From assembly GCF_002159185.1 (NCBI RefSeq), contig NZ_NFHD01000005.1:1-64000 (forward strand): DNA of 64,000 nt, read 5' to 3'. A model generated the notes under the pieces. That model was not told the DNA's origin, did not search any database, and saw nothing but the letters and a program-made list of their open reading frames with translations. Source of the stretch: Gemmiger sp. An87. GTDB taxonomy: Bacteria > Bacillota > Clostridia > Oscillospirales > Ruminococcaceae. A program made the translations under genes and the position numbers. Shown here in pieces: positions 57,523-64,000 of this stretch. Position 1 is the first letter of the stretch; every line of letters begins with the position of its first letter.

Positions 57523-57951
57523 ATGCCTACTTTTAACCAGCTTGTACGCAAAGGCCGTGAGGTGTCTGTCCGCAAGTCTACCGCTCCTGCTCTGCAGAAG
57601 AGCTACAACTCTCTGGACAAGTCCTACAGCGACGCTAACAGCCCCCAGAAGCGTGGTGTATGCACCGCTGTTCGTACCATGACCCCCAAGAAGCCCAACT
57701 CTGCTCTGCGTAAGGTAGCCCGTGTAAAGCTCACGAATGGTATTGAGGTAACCTCTTACATTCCTGGCATCGGCCACAACCTGCAGGAGCACAGCGTAGT
57801 ACTGATTCGTGGCGGCCGTGTTAAGGACCTGCCCGGTGTTCGTTACCACATTATCCGTGGTACTCTGGATACCCAGGGTGTGGCCAACCGTAACCAGGCC
57901 CGCTCCAAGTACGGCGCGAAGCGCCCCAAGGCCGGTGCTAAGAAGAAGTAA
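57523..57951 (+). CDS. rpsL: 30S ribosomal protein uS12
   Basis: A 142-residue decoding-centre protein. [13 protein letters not shown] opens it; [17 protein letters not shown] contains the streptomycin-determinant Lys (wild type) and [18 protein letters not shown] the second determinant. A slight insertion ([19 protein letters not shown]) relative to E. coli is typical of Clostridia. It is first in the str operon. Confidence 0.97.
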   Translation: MPTFNQLVRKGREVSVRKSTAPALQKSYNSLDKSYSDANSPQKRGVCTAVRTMTPKKPNSALRKVARVKLTNGIEVTSYIPGIGHNLQEHSVVLIRGGRVKDLPGVRYHIIRGTLDTQGVANRNQARSKYGAKRPKAGAKKK

Positions 57952-58066
57952 TTAACGTTTACCCCGCCATCAAAGGCGTCTTAATATAAGGCCTCTTTGA
58001 ATGGCACAACGGGAGTTTATTGCTTTCGAGTACCGATGATATCATTCTGTGAAGGAGGGAAGAAAG

Positions 58067-58537
58067 ATGCCTAGAAGAGGTAACATTGCTAAGCGGGACG
58101 TTCTGGCTGACCCGCTGTACAATTCCAAGATGGTGACCCGCTTGATCAACAGCATCATGCTGGATGGCAAGAAGGGCGTCGCTCAGAAAATCGTTTACGA
58201 TGCTTTCGAGATCGTAAAGGAGAAGTCCGGTAACGATCCCCTGGAGATGTTCGAAAAAGCTCTGGAGAACATCATGCCCAGCCTGGAAGTTAAGGCCCGC
58301 CGCGTTGGTGGTTCCACCTACCAGGTACCTGTTGAGGTTCGTGCCGAGCGCCGCGAGACCCTGGGTCTGCGCTGGCTCACCGCTTACTCTCGCGCCCGCA
58401 GCGAGCGCACCATGCGCGAGCGTCTGGCCAACGAGATCATGGATGCCGTGAACAACACCGGTAACGCCGTGAAGAAGCGTGAAGACACTCACAAGATGGC
58501 CGAGGCCAACAAGGCTTTCGCCCATTACCGTTATTGA
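58067..58537 (+). CDS. rpsG: 30S ribosomal protein uS7
   Basis: A 156-residue 30S head assembly initiator. The start [20 protein letters not shown] is canonical, and the C-terminus [19 protein letters not shown] is complete. ATG 58067 follows GAAGGAGG; a GTG 18 bp earlier overlaps that site. It is the usual autoregulator of the str operon. Confidence 0.97.
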   Translation: MPRRGNIAKRDVLADPLYNSKMVTRLINSIMLDGKKGVAQKIVYDAFEIVKEKSGNDPLEMFEKALENIMPSLEVKARRVGGSTYQVPVEVRAERRETLGLRWLTAYSRARSERTMRERLANEIMDAVNNTGNAVKKREDTHKMAEANKAFAHYRY

Positions 58538-58564
58538 TCCGCCCTGTATATATAGGAGGTTAAT

Positions 58565-60685
58565 ATGCCAAGAGACGTTTCTCTGGAAATGACCAGAAAC
58601 ATCGGCATTATGGCGCACATCGACGCCGGCAAGACCACCACCACCGAGCGTATCCTGTATTACACTGGTGTTAACCACAAGATCGGTGAAACGCACGATG
58701 GCGCGGCTACCATGGACTGGATGGCGCAGGAGCAGGAGCGTGGTATTACCATCACCTCTGCTGCGACCACTTGCTACTGGAGCCACACTGAGCTGCTGGG
58801 CGATCCCGCCAAGGCCAAGAAGAACCGGCATCGGATCAACATCATCGACACCCCCGGCCACGTGGACTTCACCGTTGAGGTAGAACGTTCTCTGCGTGTT
58901 CTGGACGGTTCTGTTACCGTTCTGTGCGCCAAGGGCGGCGTTGAGCCCCAGTCCGAGACTGTTTGGCGCCAGGCCGACAAGTATCACGTACCCCGCATGG
59001 CTTACGTGAACAAGATGGACATCATGGGCGCGGACTTCTACCGCGTTGTGAAGATGATGCGCGAGCGTCTGAAGTGCAACGCTGTGCCCATCCAGCTGCC
59101 CATCGGCAAGGAAGACGAGTTCAAGGGCATCATCGATCTGATCGATATGCAGGCGGACGTCTACTACGACGATATGGGTAAGGATATCCGCGTGGAGCCC
59201 ATCCCCGAGGATATGCGTGAGCTGGCCGAGCAGTATCGTGCCGAGATGCTGGAGGCGATTGCCGAAGGCGACGAAGAGCTGATGATGAAGTACCTGGACG
59301 GCGAGGAGCTGACCAAGGAAGAGATCAAGAAGGCTCTGCGTAAGGAAACCATCGCTAACACCGTGGTTCCCGTTACCTGCGGTACTTCCTACCGCAACAA
59401 GGGCGTTCAGAAGCTGCTGGACGCTATCGTGGATTACATGCCCGCGCCCACCGATATCGAGGATATCAAGGGTGTTGATCCCGAGACCGGCGAGGAGACC
59501 AGCCGTCCTTCCGACGACAACGCTCCCTTTGCCGCTCTGGCATTCAAGATTGCGACCGACCCGTTCGTTGGTAAGCTGTGCTTCTTCCGTGTATACTCCG
59601 GTATCGTGGAAGCTGGCACCACCGTTTACAACTCCGTAAAGGACAGCAACGAGCGTATGGGCCGCATCCTGCAGATGCATGCTAACCATCGTCAGGACAT
59701 CGAGGTCTGCTACGCCGGTGATATCGCCGCCGCTGTTGGCCTGAAGAACACCACCACTGGTGACACCCTGTGCGATCCCAAGCATCCCGTCATCCTGGAG
59801 AGCATGGAGTTCCCCGAGCCCGTTATCCGCGTTGCCATCGAGCCCAAGACCAAGGCTGGTCAGGAGAAGATGGGCATTGCGCTGAACAAGCTGGCTGAAG
59901 AGGACCCCACCTTCCGTACCTGGACCGACGAGGAGACTGGCCAGACCATCATCGCTGGCATGGGCGAGCTGCATCTGGAGATCATTGTTGACCGTCTGCT
60001 GCGTGAGTTCAAGGTAGAAGCCAACGTGGGTGCTCCCCAGGTTGCTTACCGCGAGTGCATCCGCCGTGCGGCCAGCTCCAACACCAAGTACGCCCGTCAG
60101 TCCGGTGGTAAGGGTCAGTATGGTCATTGTATCATCGACATCGAGCCCAACGAGGCTGGCAAGGGCTACGAGTTCATCAACGCCGTTGTTGGCGGTGATG
60201 TTCCCAAGGAGTTCATCCCCGCGATCGATCAGGGTATCCAGGGCGCTATGAAGGCCGGTATCCTGGCCGGTTACCCGGTGGAGGACGTGAAGGTCACCCT
60301 GAAGGGCGGTTCTTACCATGAGGTCGACTCCTCTGAGATGGCCTTTAAGATTGCCGGTTCTATGGCGTTCAAGGACGCTATGGCCAAGGCAGACCCCGCT
60401 ATCATGGAGCCCATCATGAAGGTTGCTGTTATCGTTCCCGACGAGTACATGGGCGACGTTATCGGCGATCTGAACTCCCGTCGCGGTCAGATCCAGGGCA
60501 TGGAGGCTCTGTCTGGTTCTCAGCAGATCAACGCCTTCGTTCCCCTGTCCAACATGTTCGGTTACTCCACCGACCTGCGTTCCAAGACCCAGGGCCGCGG
60601 TCAGTATTCCATGGAGCCCAGCCACTACGCTGAGGTACCCAAGAATATTGCCGAGAGCATCATGGCTGGCCGCAACAAGGAGTAA
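58565..60685 (+). CDS. fusA: Elongation factor G
   Basis: A 706-residue translocase GTPase. G1 is [14 protein letters not shown]2 includes [13 protein letters not shown]3 DTPGHVDF and G4 NKMD; domains II-V follow with YRECIRRAA and [21 protein letters not shown] in domain IV-V. Normal length. It has AGGAGG 5-10 nt before the ATG and lies 27 bp after rpsG. Confidence 0.98.
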   Translation: MPRDVSLEMTRNIGIMAHIDAGKTTTTERILYYTGVNHKIGETHDGAATMDWMAQEQERGITITSAATTCYWSHTELLGDPAKAKKNRHRINIIDTPGHVDFTVEVERSLRVLDGSVTVLCAKGGVEPQSETVWRQADKYHVPRMAYVNKMDIMGADFYRVVKMMRERLKCNAVPIQLPIGKEDEFKGIIDLIDMQADVYYDDMGKDIRVEPIPEDMRELAEQYRAEMLEAIAEGDEELMMKYLDGEELTKEEIKKALRKETIANTVVPVTCGTSYRNKGVQKLLDAIVDYMPAPTDIEDIKGVDPETGEETSRPSDDNAPFAALAFKIATDPFVGKLCFFRVYSGIVEAGTTVYNSVKDSNERMGRILQMHANHRQDIEVCYAGDIAAAVGLKNTTTGDTLCDPKHPVILESMEFPEPVIRVAIEPKTKAGQEKMGIALNKLAEEDPTFRTWTDEETGQTIIAGMGELHLEIIVDRLLREFKVEANVGAPQVAYRECIRRAASSNTKYARQSGGKGQYGHCIIDIEPNEAGKGYEFINAVVGGDVPKEFIPAIDQGIQGAMKAGILAGYPVEDVKVTLKGGSYHEVDSSEMAFKIAGSMAFKDAMAKADPAIMEPIMKVAVIVPDEYMGDVIGDLNSRRGQIQGMEALSGSQQINAFVPLSNMFGYSTDLRSKTQGRGQYSMEPSHYAEVPKNIAESIMAGRNKE

Positions 60686-60696
60686 ATAAGACCAGA

Positions 60697-60753
60697 GATT
60701 TGCCGCATGGGCTGATCCATGCGGCAAATCATCAAAAATCTCTTGATTTTTGA
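60697..60753 (+). terminator. Tandem hairpins after fusA
   Basis: GATTTGCCGCATGG / CCATGCGGCAAATC (60697-60730) is a perfect 14-bp stem but has no T run; a second hairpin TCAAAAATC / GATTTTTGA (60732-60753) follows at once. Together they probably end or attenuate fusA transcription ahead of tuf. Confidence 0.55.
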
Positions 60754-60771
60754 CGTTGGTTTTAGTATTAT
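60743..60771 (+). promoter_or_regulatory. Probable promoter of tuf
   Basis: TTGATT (60743-60748), 17 bp, TATTAT (60766-60771), overlapping the second post-fusA hairpin. Confidence 0.6.
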
Positions 60772-60812
60772 AACCTTAGGCTCTATGGTTTAAAAAAAGG
60801 AGGACAATTAAA

Positions 60813-62015
60813 ATGGCAAAAGCTAAGTTTGAGCGTACTAAGCCTCATATTAACATTGGCACCATCGGTCACGTTGACCACGGCAAGACCACTCTGACCG
60901 CCGCTATCACCAAGGTTCTGGCGATGAAGGGCGACGCCGAGTTCACCGATTACGCCAACATCGATAAGGCTCCCGAGGAGCGCGAGCGTGGTATCACCAT
61001 CAACACCTCTCACGTTGAGTACGAGACTGACAACCGTCACTACGCTCACGTGGACTGCCCGGGCCACGCCGACTACGTTAAGAACATGATCACCGGTGCT
61101 GCCCAGATGGACGGCGCTATCCTGGTGGTTTCTTCCGCTGACGGCCCCATGCCTCAGACCCGCGAGCACATCCTGCTGTCCCGTCAGGTTGGCGTTCCCT
61201 ACATCGTTGTTTTCATGAACAAGGTTGACCAGGTGGACGATCCCGAGCTGCTGGATCTGGTTGAGATGGAGATCCGTGATCTGCTGAACGAGTACGATTT
61301 CCCCGGCGACGACACCCCCATCATCAAGGGTTCCGCTCTGGCCGTTCTGGAGAGCACCAGCACCGACATCAACGCTCCCGAGTACAAGTGCATTCTGGAC
61401 CTGATGGACGCTGTTGACAACTACATCCCCACTCCCGATCGTATGGCCGACAAGCCCTTCCTGATGCCTGTTGAGGACGTGTTCACCATCACCGGCCGCG
61501 GCACCGTGGCTACTGGTCGTGTTGAGCAGGGCCAGATCAAGGTTGGCGAGGAAGTTGAGATCGTTGGTCTGAAGGACGAGAAGAGCAAGACCACCGTTAC
61601 CGGTCTGGAGATGTTCCGCAAGCTGCTGGACTTCGCCGAGGCTGGCGACAACGTTGGTGCTCTGCTGCGTGGCGTTCAGCGCTCCGATATCGAGCGTGGC
61701 CAGGTTCTGGCTAAGCCCGGCAGCATTCATCCCCACACCAAGTTCCAGGGCCACGTTTACATCCTGAAGAAGGATGAAGGCGGCCGTCACACCCCCTTCT
61801 TTAACAACTACCGTCCTCAGTTCTACTTCCGTACCACCGACGTTACCGGCGTTATCACTCTGCCCGAAGGCGTTGAGATGTGCATGCCCGGCGACAACGT
61901 TGATATGAACGTTGAGCTGATCACCCCCATCGCCATGGACGAGGGCCTGCGTTTCGCTATCCGTGAGGGTGGCCGTACCGTTGGTTCCGGCGTTGTTTCC
62001 AAGATCTACGAGTAA
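60813..62015 (+). CDS. tuf: Elongation factor Tu
   Basis: A 400-residue GTPase delivering aminoacyl-tRNA. G1 [12 protein letters not shown]2 [13 protein letters not shown]3 [13 protein letters not shown] and G4 NKVD are intact; domain II/III includes [13 protein letters not shown] and the C-terminal [13 protein letters not shown]. Codon usage is strongly biased, as expected for the most abundant protein. It has its own putative promoter and a strong terminator; rpsJ does not follow. Confidence 0.98.
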   Translation: MAKAKFERTKPHINIGTIGHVDHGKTTLTAAITKVLAMKGDAEFTDYANIDKAPEERERGITINTSHVEYETDNRHYAHVDCPGHADYVKNMITGAAQMDGAILVVSSADGPMPQTREHILLSRQVGVPYIVVFMNKVDQVDDPELLDLVEMEIRDLLNEYDFPGDDTPIIKGSALAVLESTSTDINAPEYKCILDLMDAVDNYIPTPDRMADKPFLMPVEDVFTITGRGTVATGRVEQGQIKVGEEVEIVGLKDEKSKTTVTGLEMFRKLLDFAEAGDNVGALLRGVQRSDIERGQVLAKPGSIHPHTKFQGHVYILKKDEGGRHTPFFNNYRPQFYFRTTDVTGVITLPEGVEMCMPGDNVDMNVELITPIAMDEGLRFAIREGGRTVGSGVVSKIYE

Positions 62016-62044
62016 TCTTTGATTCTCTGATTTTGTGAGCTTTC

Positions 62045-62080
62045 AAAGCCCCCCGCTGTCAAAAGCGGGGGGCTTTTTTG
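62045..62080 (+). terminator. Rho-independent terminator of tuf
   Basis: AAGCCCCCCGCT / AGCGGGGGGCTT with a 6-nt loop and a T run. Confidence 0.93.
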
Positions 62081-62104
62081 TGCTGTTTTGCTGTCTTTGC
62101 TTTT

Positions 62105-62150
62105 GCTCAAAAAGAAAAATCCTCCCGTGCCGGTTGCGGCAGGGGAGGCG
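62105..62150 (-). terminator. Rho-independent terminator of the uracil-DNA glycosylase gene
   Basis: On the minus strand, GCCTCCCCTGCCG pairs with CGGCACGGGAGG, followed by ATTTTTCTTTTT. Confidence 0.8.
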
Positions 62151-62171
62151 TTTTGAAATGTTGATGTTGCT

Positions 62172-62753
62172 TTAAGAAGAAACAGATTCGTAGGTATGGT
62201 CGCACACCTGGCTGATCTTTTCCCGCAGGGCCACAAAATCCCCGAAGGCCATGGGCTTCTGTTTGGGATTGCGCAGAAGGGCGGCCGGGTGAAGGGTAGC
62301 CATGAACCAGACGCCATTCTTTTCAAAGAACAGGCCATGGTCGCGGGTCACCGAGAACTTGGGATCAATCAGCCGCTGGGCTGCGATGCGTCCCAGGCAG
62401 ACCACGATCTTTGGCCGGATCAGCCGGAACTGCTCCCGCAGCCAGGGAAGGCAGGCGTCCCATTCCTCCGGCAGAGGGTCCCGGTTCTGGGGTGGGCGGC
62501 ACTTTACAATATTGGCGATGAAGACATTTTTATCCCGGGAAAGATCCACCGCTTCCAGATACTGATCCAGCAGCTTGCCGCTGCGGCCCACAAAGGGCAG
62601 GCCCTGTTCGTCCTCATTTTGGCCGGGACCTTCACCGATGAACATCACTTCGGCATTAGGGCTTCCCATACCGAATACCACATTATGGCGCGTCTCACAC
62701 AGGCCGCACTTGCGGCAGGTCAAACATTCCTGTTTCAAGGTCTCAAAATCCAT
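62172..62753 (-). CDS. Family 4 uracil-DNA glycosylase (Fe-S type)
   Basis: A 193-residue enzyme that removes uracil from DNA. Two N-terminal cluster Cys lie in [12 protein letters not shown] and a third in [14 protein letters not shown], as in thermophile-like family 4 UDGs. Motif 1 is [17 protein letters not shown] and the C-terminal motif [15 protein letters not shown] 62753 follows CGAGGTG; the frame continues upstream but past the ribosome site. It is a single-gene unit convergent with tuf. Confidence 0.93.
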   Translation of the reverse strand: MDFETLKQECLTCRKCGLCETRHNVVFGMGSPNAEVMFIGEGPGQNEDEQGLPFVGRSGKLLDQYLEAVDLSRDKNVFIANIVKCRPPQNRDPLPEEWDACLPWLREQFRLIRPKIVVCLGRIAAQRLIDPKFSVTRDHGLFFEKNGVWFMATLHPAALLRNPKQKPMAFGDFVALREKISQVCDHTYESVSS

Positions 62754-62823
62754 CCGGGGCACCTCGCTTTGCTGGGTATCACTTGTTATAAAAATATTAT
62801 AGCACAAAAGGCCGGTTTTTGTC

Positions 62824-62852
62824 TTGAAGTTTTAGTTTGCCCTTGTTACAAT
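62824..62852 (+). promoter_or_regulatory. Promoter of the pduL-like gene
   Basis: TTGAAG (62824-62829), 17 bp, TACAAT (62847-62852). Confidence 0.7.
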
Positions 62853-62899
62853 AAATATGAGCGGCCGGAACGTATCCGACCCAAGGGAGGAAATGACAT

Positions 62900-63463
62900 A
62901 TGAAATTCTTAGTTGAAACTTCTGCCCGTCACGTACATGTGACCAAAGAGACCTTGGAGACCCTGTTTGGCAAAGGCTTTGAGCTGACTGTGAAGAAGGA
63001 GCTGAGCCAGCCCGGCCAGTATGCTTCCGAGCAGCGCGTGACCGTTGTTGGCCCCAAGAAGGAGCTGCCCAACGTGTCCATCCTGGGCCCCTGCCGCAAT
63101 GCGGATCAGGTGGAGCTGTCTGCTTCTGACGCCCGTTCCATCGGCATTGCTGCTCCTGTTCGTGAGTCCGGCGACATTGCTGGTTCCGGCGCCTGCAAGC
63201 TGGTTGGTCCCTGCGGCGAGGTTGAGCTGAAGGAAGGCGTGATCGTTGCGAAGCGTCACATCCATGTGACTCCTGAGGACGCCGAGAAGATGGGCGTGAA
63301 GGACAAGGAGATCGTGAAGGTAGCCTGCGGCAAGGAAGGCCGTAAGCTGGTATTCGACGATGTTGTGATCCGCGTGAGCGAGAAGTTCGCCACCGCTATG
63401 CACATCGACACCGACGAGTCCAACGCCTGCCTGGGTGCTAACGAGGGCGAGATCGTTAAGTAA
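62900..63463 (+). CDS. PduL-type phosphotransacylase
   Basis: A 187-residue zinc enzyme that interconverts acyl-CoA and acyl-phosphate. Two beta-barrel halves each carry a His pair: SARHVHVTKE and AKRHIHVTPED, with a third His region MHIDTDESNA, the known metal ligands. No microcompartment-targeting extension is seen at the N-terminus, and no shell genes lie near, so a housekeeping acetyl-CoA to acetyl-phosphate role (with acetate kinase elsewhere) is likely. The ATG follows GGGAGG. Confidence 0.93.
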   Translation: MKFLVETSARHVHVTKETLETLFGKGFELTVKKELSQPGQYASEQRVTVVGPKKELPNVSILGPCRNADQVELSASDARSIGIAAPVRESGDIAGSGACKLVGPCGEVELKEGVIVAKRHIHVTPEDAEKMGVKDKEIVKVACGKEGRKLVFDDVVIRVSEKFATAMHIDTDESNACLGANEGEIVK

Positions 63464-63528
63464 TCGTTCCCTGAAGCAGAAAGGCTGAAATTGCGAAAGG
63501 CAAAAGCCTGCCCTGACGAAAAACAACG

Positions 63529-63580
63529 AGACCCCCTGATGCAGAAGGCAGATGCCCTGTGTCAGGGGGTCTTGCTGTTT
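63529..63580 (+). terminator. Rho-independent terminator of the pduL-like gene
   Basis: AGACCCCCTGA / TCAGGGGGTCT with a 22-nt loop, then a T-rich tail. Confidence 0.78.
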
Positions 63581-63611
63581 GGAAGAAAGCCATTCAGCCA
63601 TTCAAAGAAAG

Positions 63612-63649
63612 AAAAAAGCGGTACAGCCACCGGCTGTACCGCTTTTTTA
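63612..63649. terminator. Bidirectional terminator
   Basis: AAAAAAGCGGTACAGCC / GGCTGTACCGCTTTTTT with an ACC loop; runs of A and T on both sides serve the convergent pduL-like and hydrogenase-type genes. Confidence 0.9.
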
Positions 63650-63719
63650 TGAAATGATTTTCTGAGGATTTGATTTCCGCGAAGCGGGCCGATTCAAATC
63701 CTGCAGAGTGGAGAAGTAA

Positions 63720-64000
63720 TCAGTCCAGGAAGGCCAGATCGTTCTCGTAGGGGCTTTCCACCGAGGTCTCGATGGGGGCTTCCTTCTTGTATTTGGCCAG
63801 AGCAGCGGCAGCCTTTACAGGATCTGCCAGGGTGCCGGCGCCGCCCATGCAGCCGCCGGGGCAGCCCATGCCCTCCAGCAGGTAGCCGTTGTACTTGCCG
63901 GCCTTGGCCATCATGAGCAGCTTCTTGCACTCGGCCAGGCCCTGGGCGCTGGCAACCTTGACCTCGCGGTCCGGGTCCATCTTCTTGATGGCGTTTACAA
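63720..64000 (-). CDS. [FeFe]-hydrogenase-type protein, 3' end only
   Basis: Only the last 93 residues lie in the window; the frame runs off the right edge. The motif LLEGMGCPGGCMGGAGTL matches the C-terminal H-cluster Cys motif of [FeFe] hydrogenases (MEGMxCPGGCxxGxG), where one Cys bridges the [4Fe-4S] cluster and the binuclear iron centre. The preceding VKVASAQGLAECKKLLMMAKAGKYNGY and following helical tail agree. A related hydrogenase-like Fe-S sensor or 4Fe-4S-binding protein is possible. It would supply H2 evolution in fermentation. Confidence 0.82.
   Translation of the reverse strand, partial: VNAIKKMDPDREVKVASAQGLAECKKLLMMAKAGKYNGYLLEGMGCPGGCMGGAGTLADPVKAAAALAKYKKEAPIETSVESPYENDLAFLD

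Noticed and set aside
60697-60730. Perfect 14-bp hairpin after fusA as a plain terminator
   Set aside because: There is no T run after it; listed only as part of a lower-confidence tandem structure.

Overview
The window looks like chromosomal core DNA of a GC-rich, anaerobic, Gram-positive member of the Clostridia, most likely an Oscillospiraceae/Ruminococcaceae gut bacterium (inferred from gene content and order; no 16S gene is present). Supporting signs are two sortases with sorted surface proteins, an HPr carrying both His15 and the regulatory Ser46, sigma-A promoters of the TTGACA/TATAAT type with strong AGGAGG ribosome binding sites, the C-terminal end of an [FeFe]-hydrogenase-type protein, a PduL phosphotransacylase and the clostridial dgt-dnaG-rpoD order. 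No tRNA, rRNA, CRISPR array, prophage or intact insertion sequence was recognised.

Layout. 1-3.5 kb: end of a sortable MucBP-like surface protein, a class B sortase, and a two-gene aconitase-X dehydratase. 3.5-5.8 kb: a divergent pair of operons (DUF3793 + flavodoxin; AraC regulator + YgbA-like protein) that share three copies of a palindromic operator. 5.9-10.6 kb: a MarR regulator and a heterodimeric ABC exporter. 10.6-14.3 kb: two yybP-ykoY-type (Mn2+) riboswitches, one before a small P-loop kinase and one before a P-type cation ATPase. 14.3-14.6 kb: a 280-bp palindromic MITE-like element. 14.6-16 kb: greA and an unusual PLP enzyme on the minus strand. 16.2-20.1 kb: the ylxM-ffh-rpsP-khpA-rimM-trmD operon. 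20.3-24.2 kb: ptsH, uvrC, a NuoE-like [2Fe-2S] protein, rsmD and a coiled-coil protein.

24.3-35.5 kb is a dcw cell-division and wall cluster (mraZ, rsmH, ftsL, ftsI/PBP, murF, mraY, ftsW, murG, ftsQ) headed by a promoter with three MraZ boxes in 10-bp register. It lacks murE, murD and murC at their usual places. 35.7-41.6 kb is an envelope cassette: a CpsC/Wzz-like protein, a BY-kinase, a PHP-type phosphatase, a probably abundant small secreted protein ending in an LNTTG sorting signal, a sortase, a four-TM protein and a VanY-type carboxypeptidase, with no glycosyltransferase in the block. It is the best candidate in this window for an undescribed system.

41.6-49.5 kb holds rpmE, a YigZ protein, dgt-dnaG-rpoD, a small zinc-ribbon protein, a nucleoside phosphorylase divergent from a DUF2798 membrane protein, and an Rrf2 regulator with its operator. 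49.5-62.1 kb is the rpoB-rpoC, rpsL-rpsG-fusA and tuf block. The window ends with a family 4 uracil-DNA glycosylase (minus), a PduL phosphotransacylase (plus) and the 3' end of the hydrogenase-type gene (minus). Most of the window is well-conserved housekeeping DNA; novelty is concentrated in the regulatory DNA and the envelope cassette.
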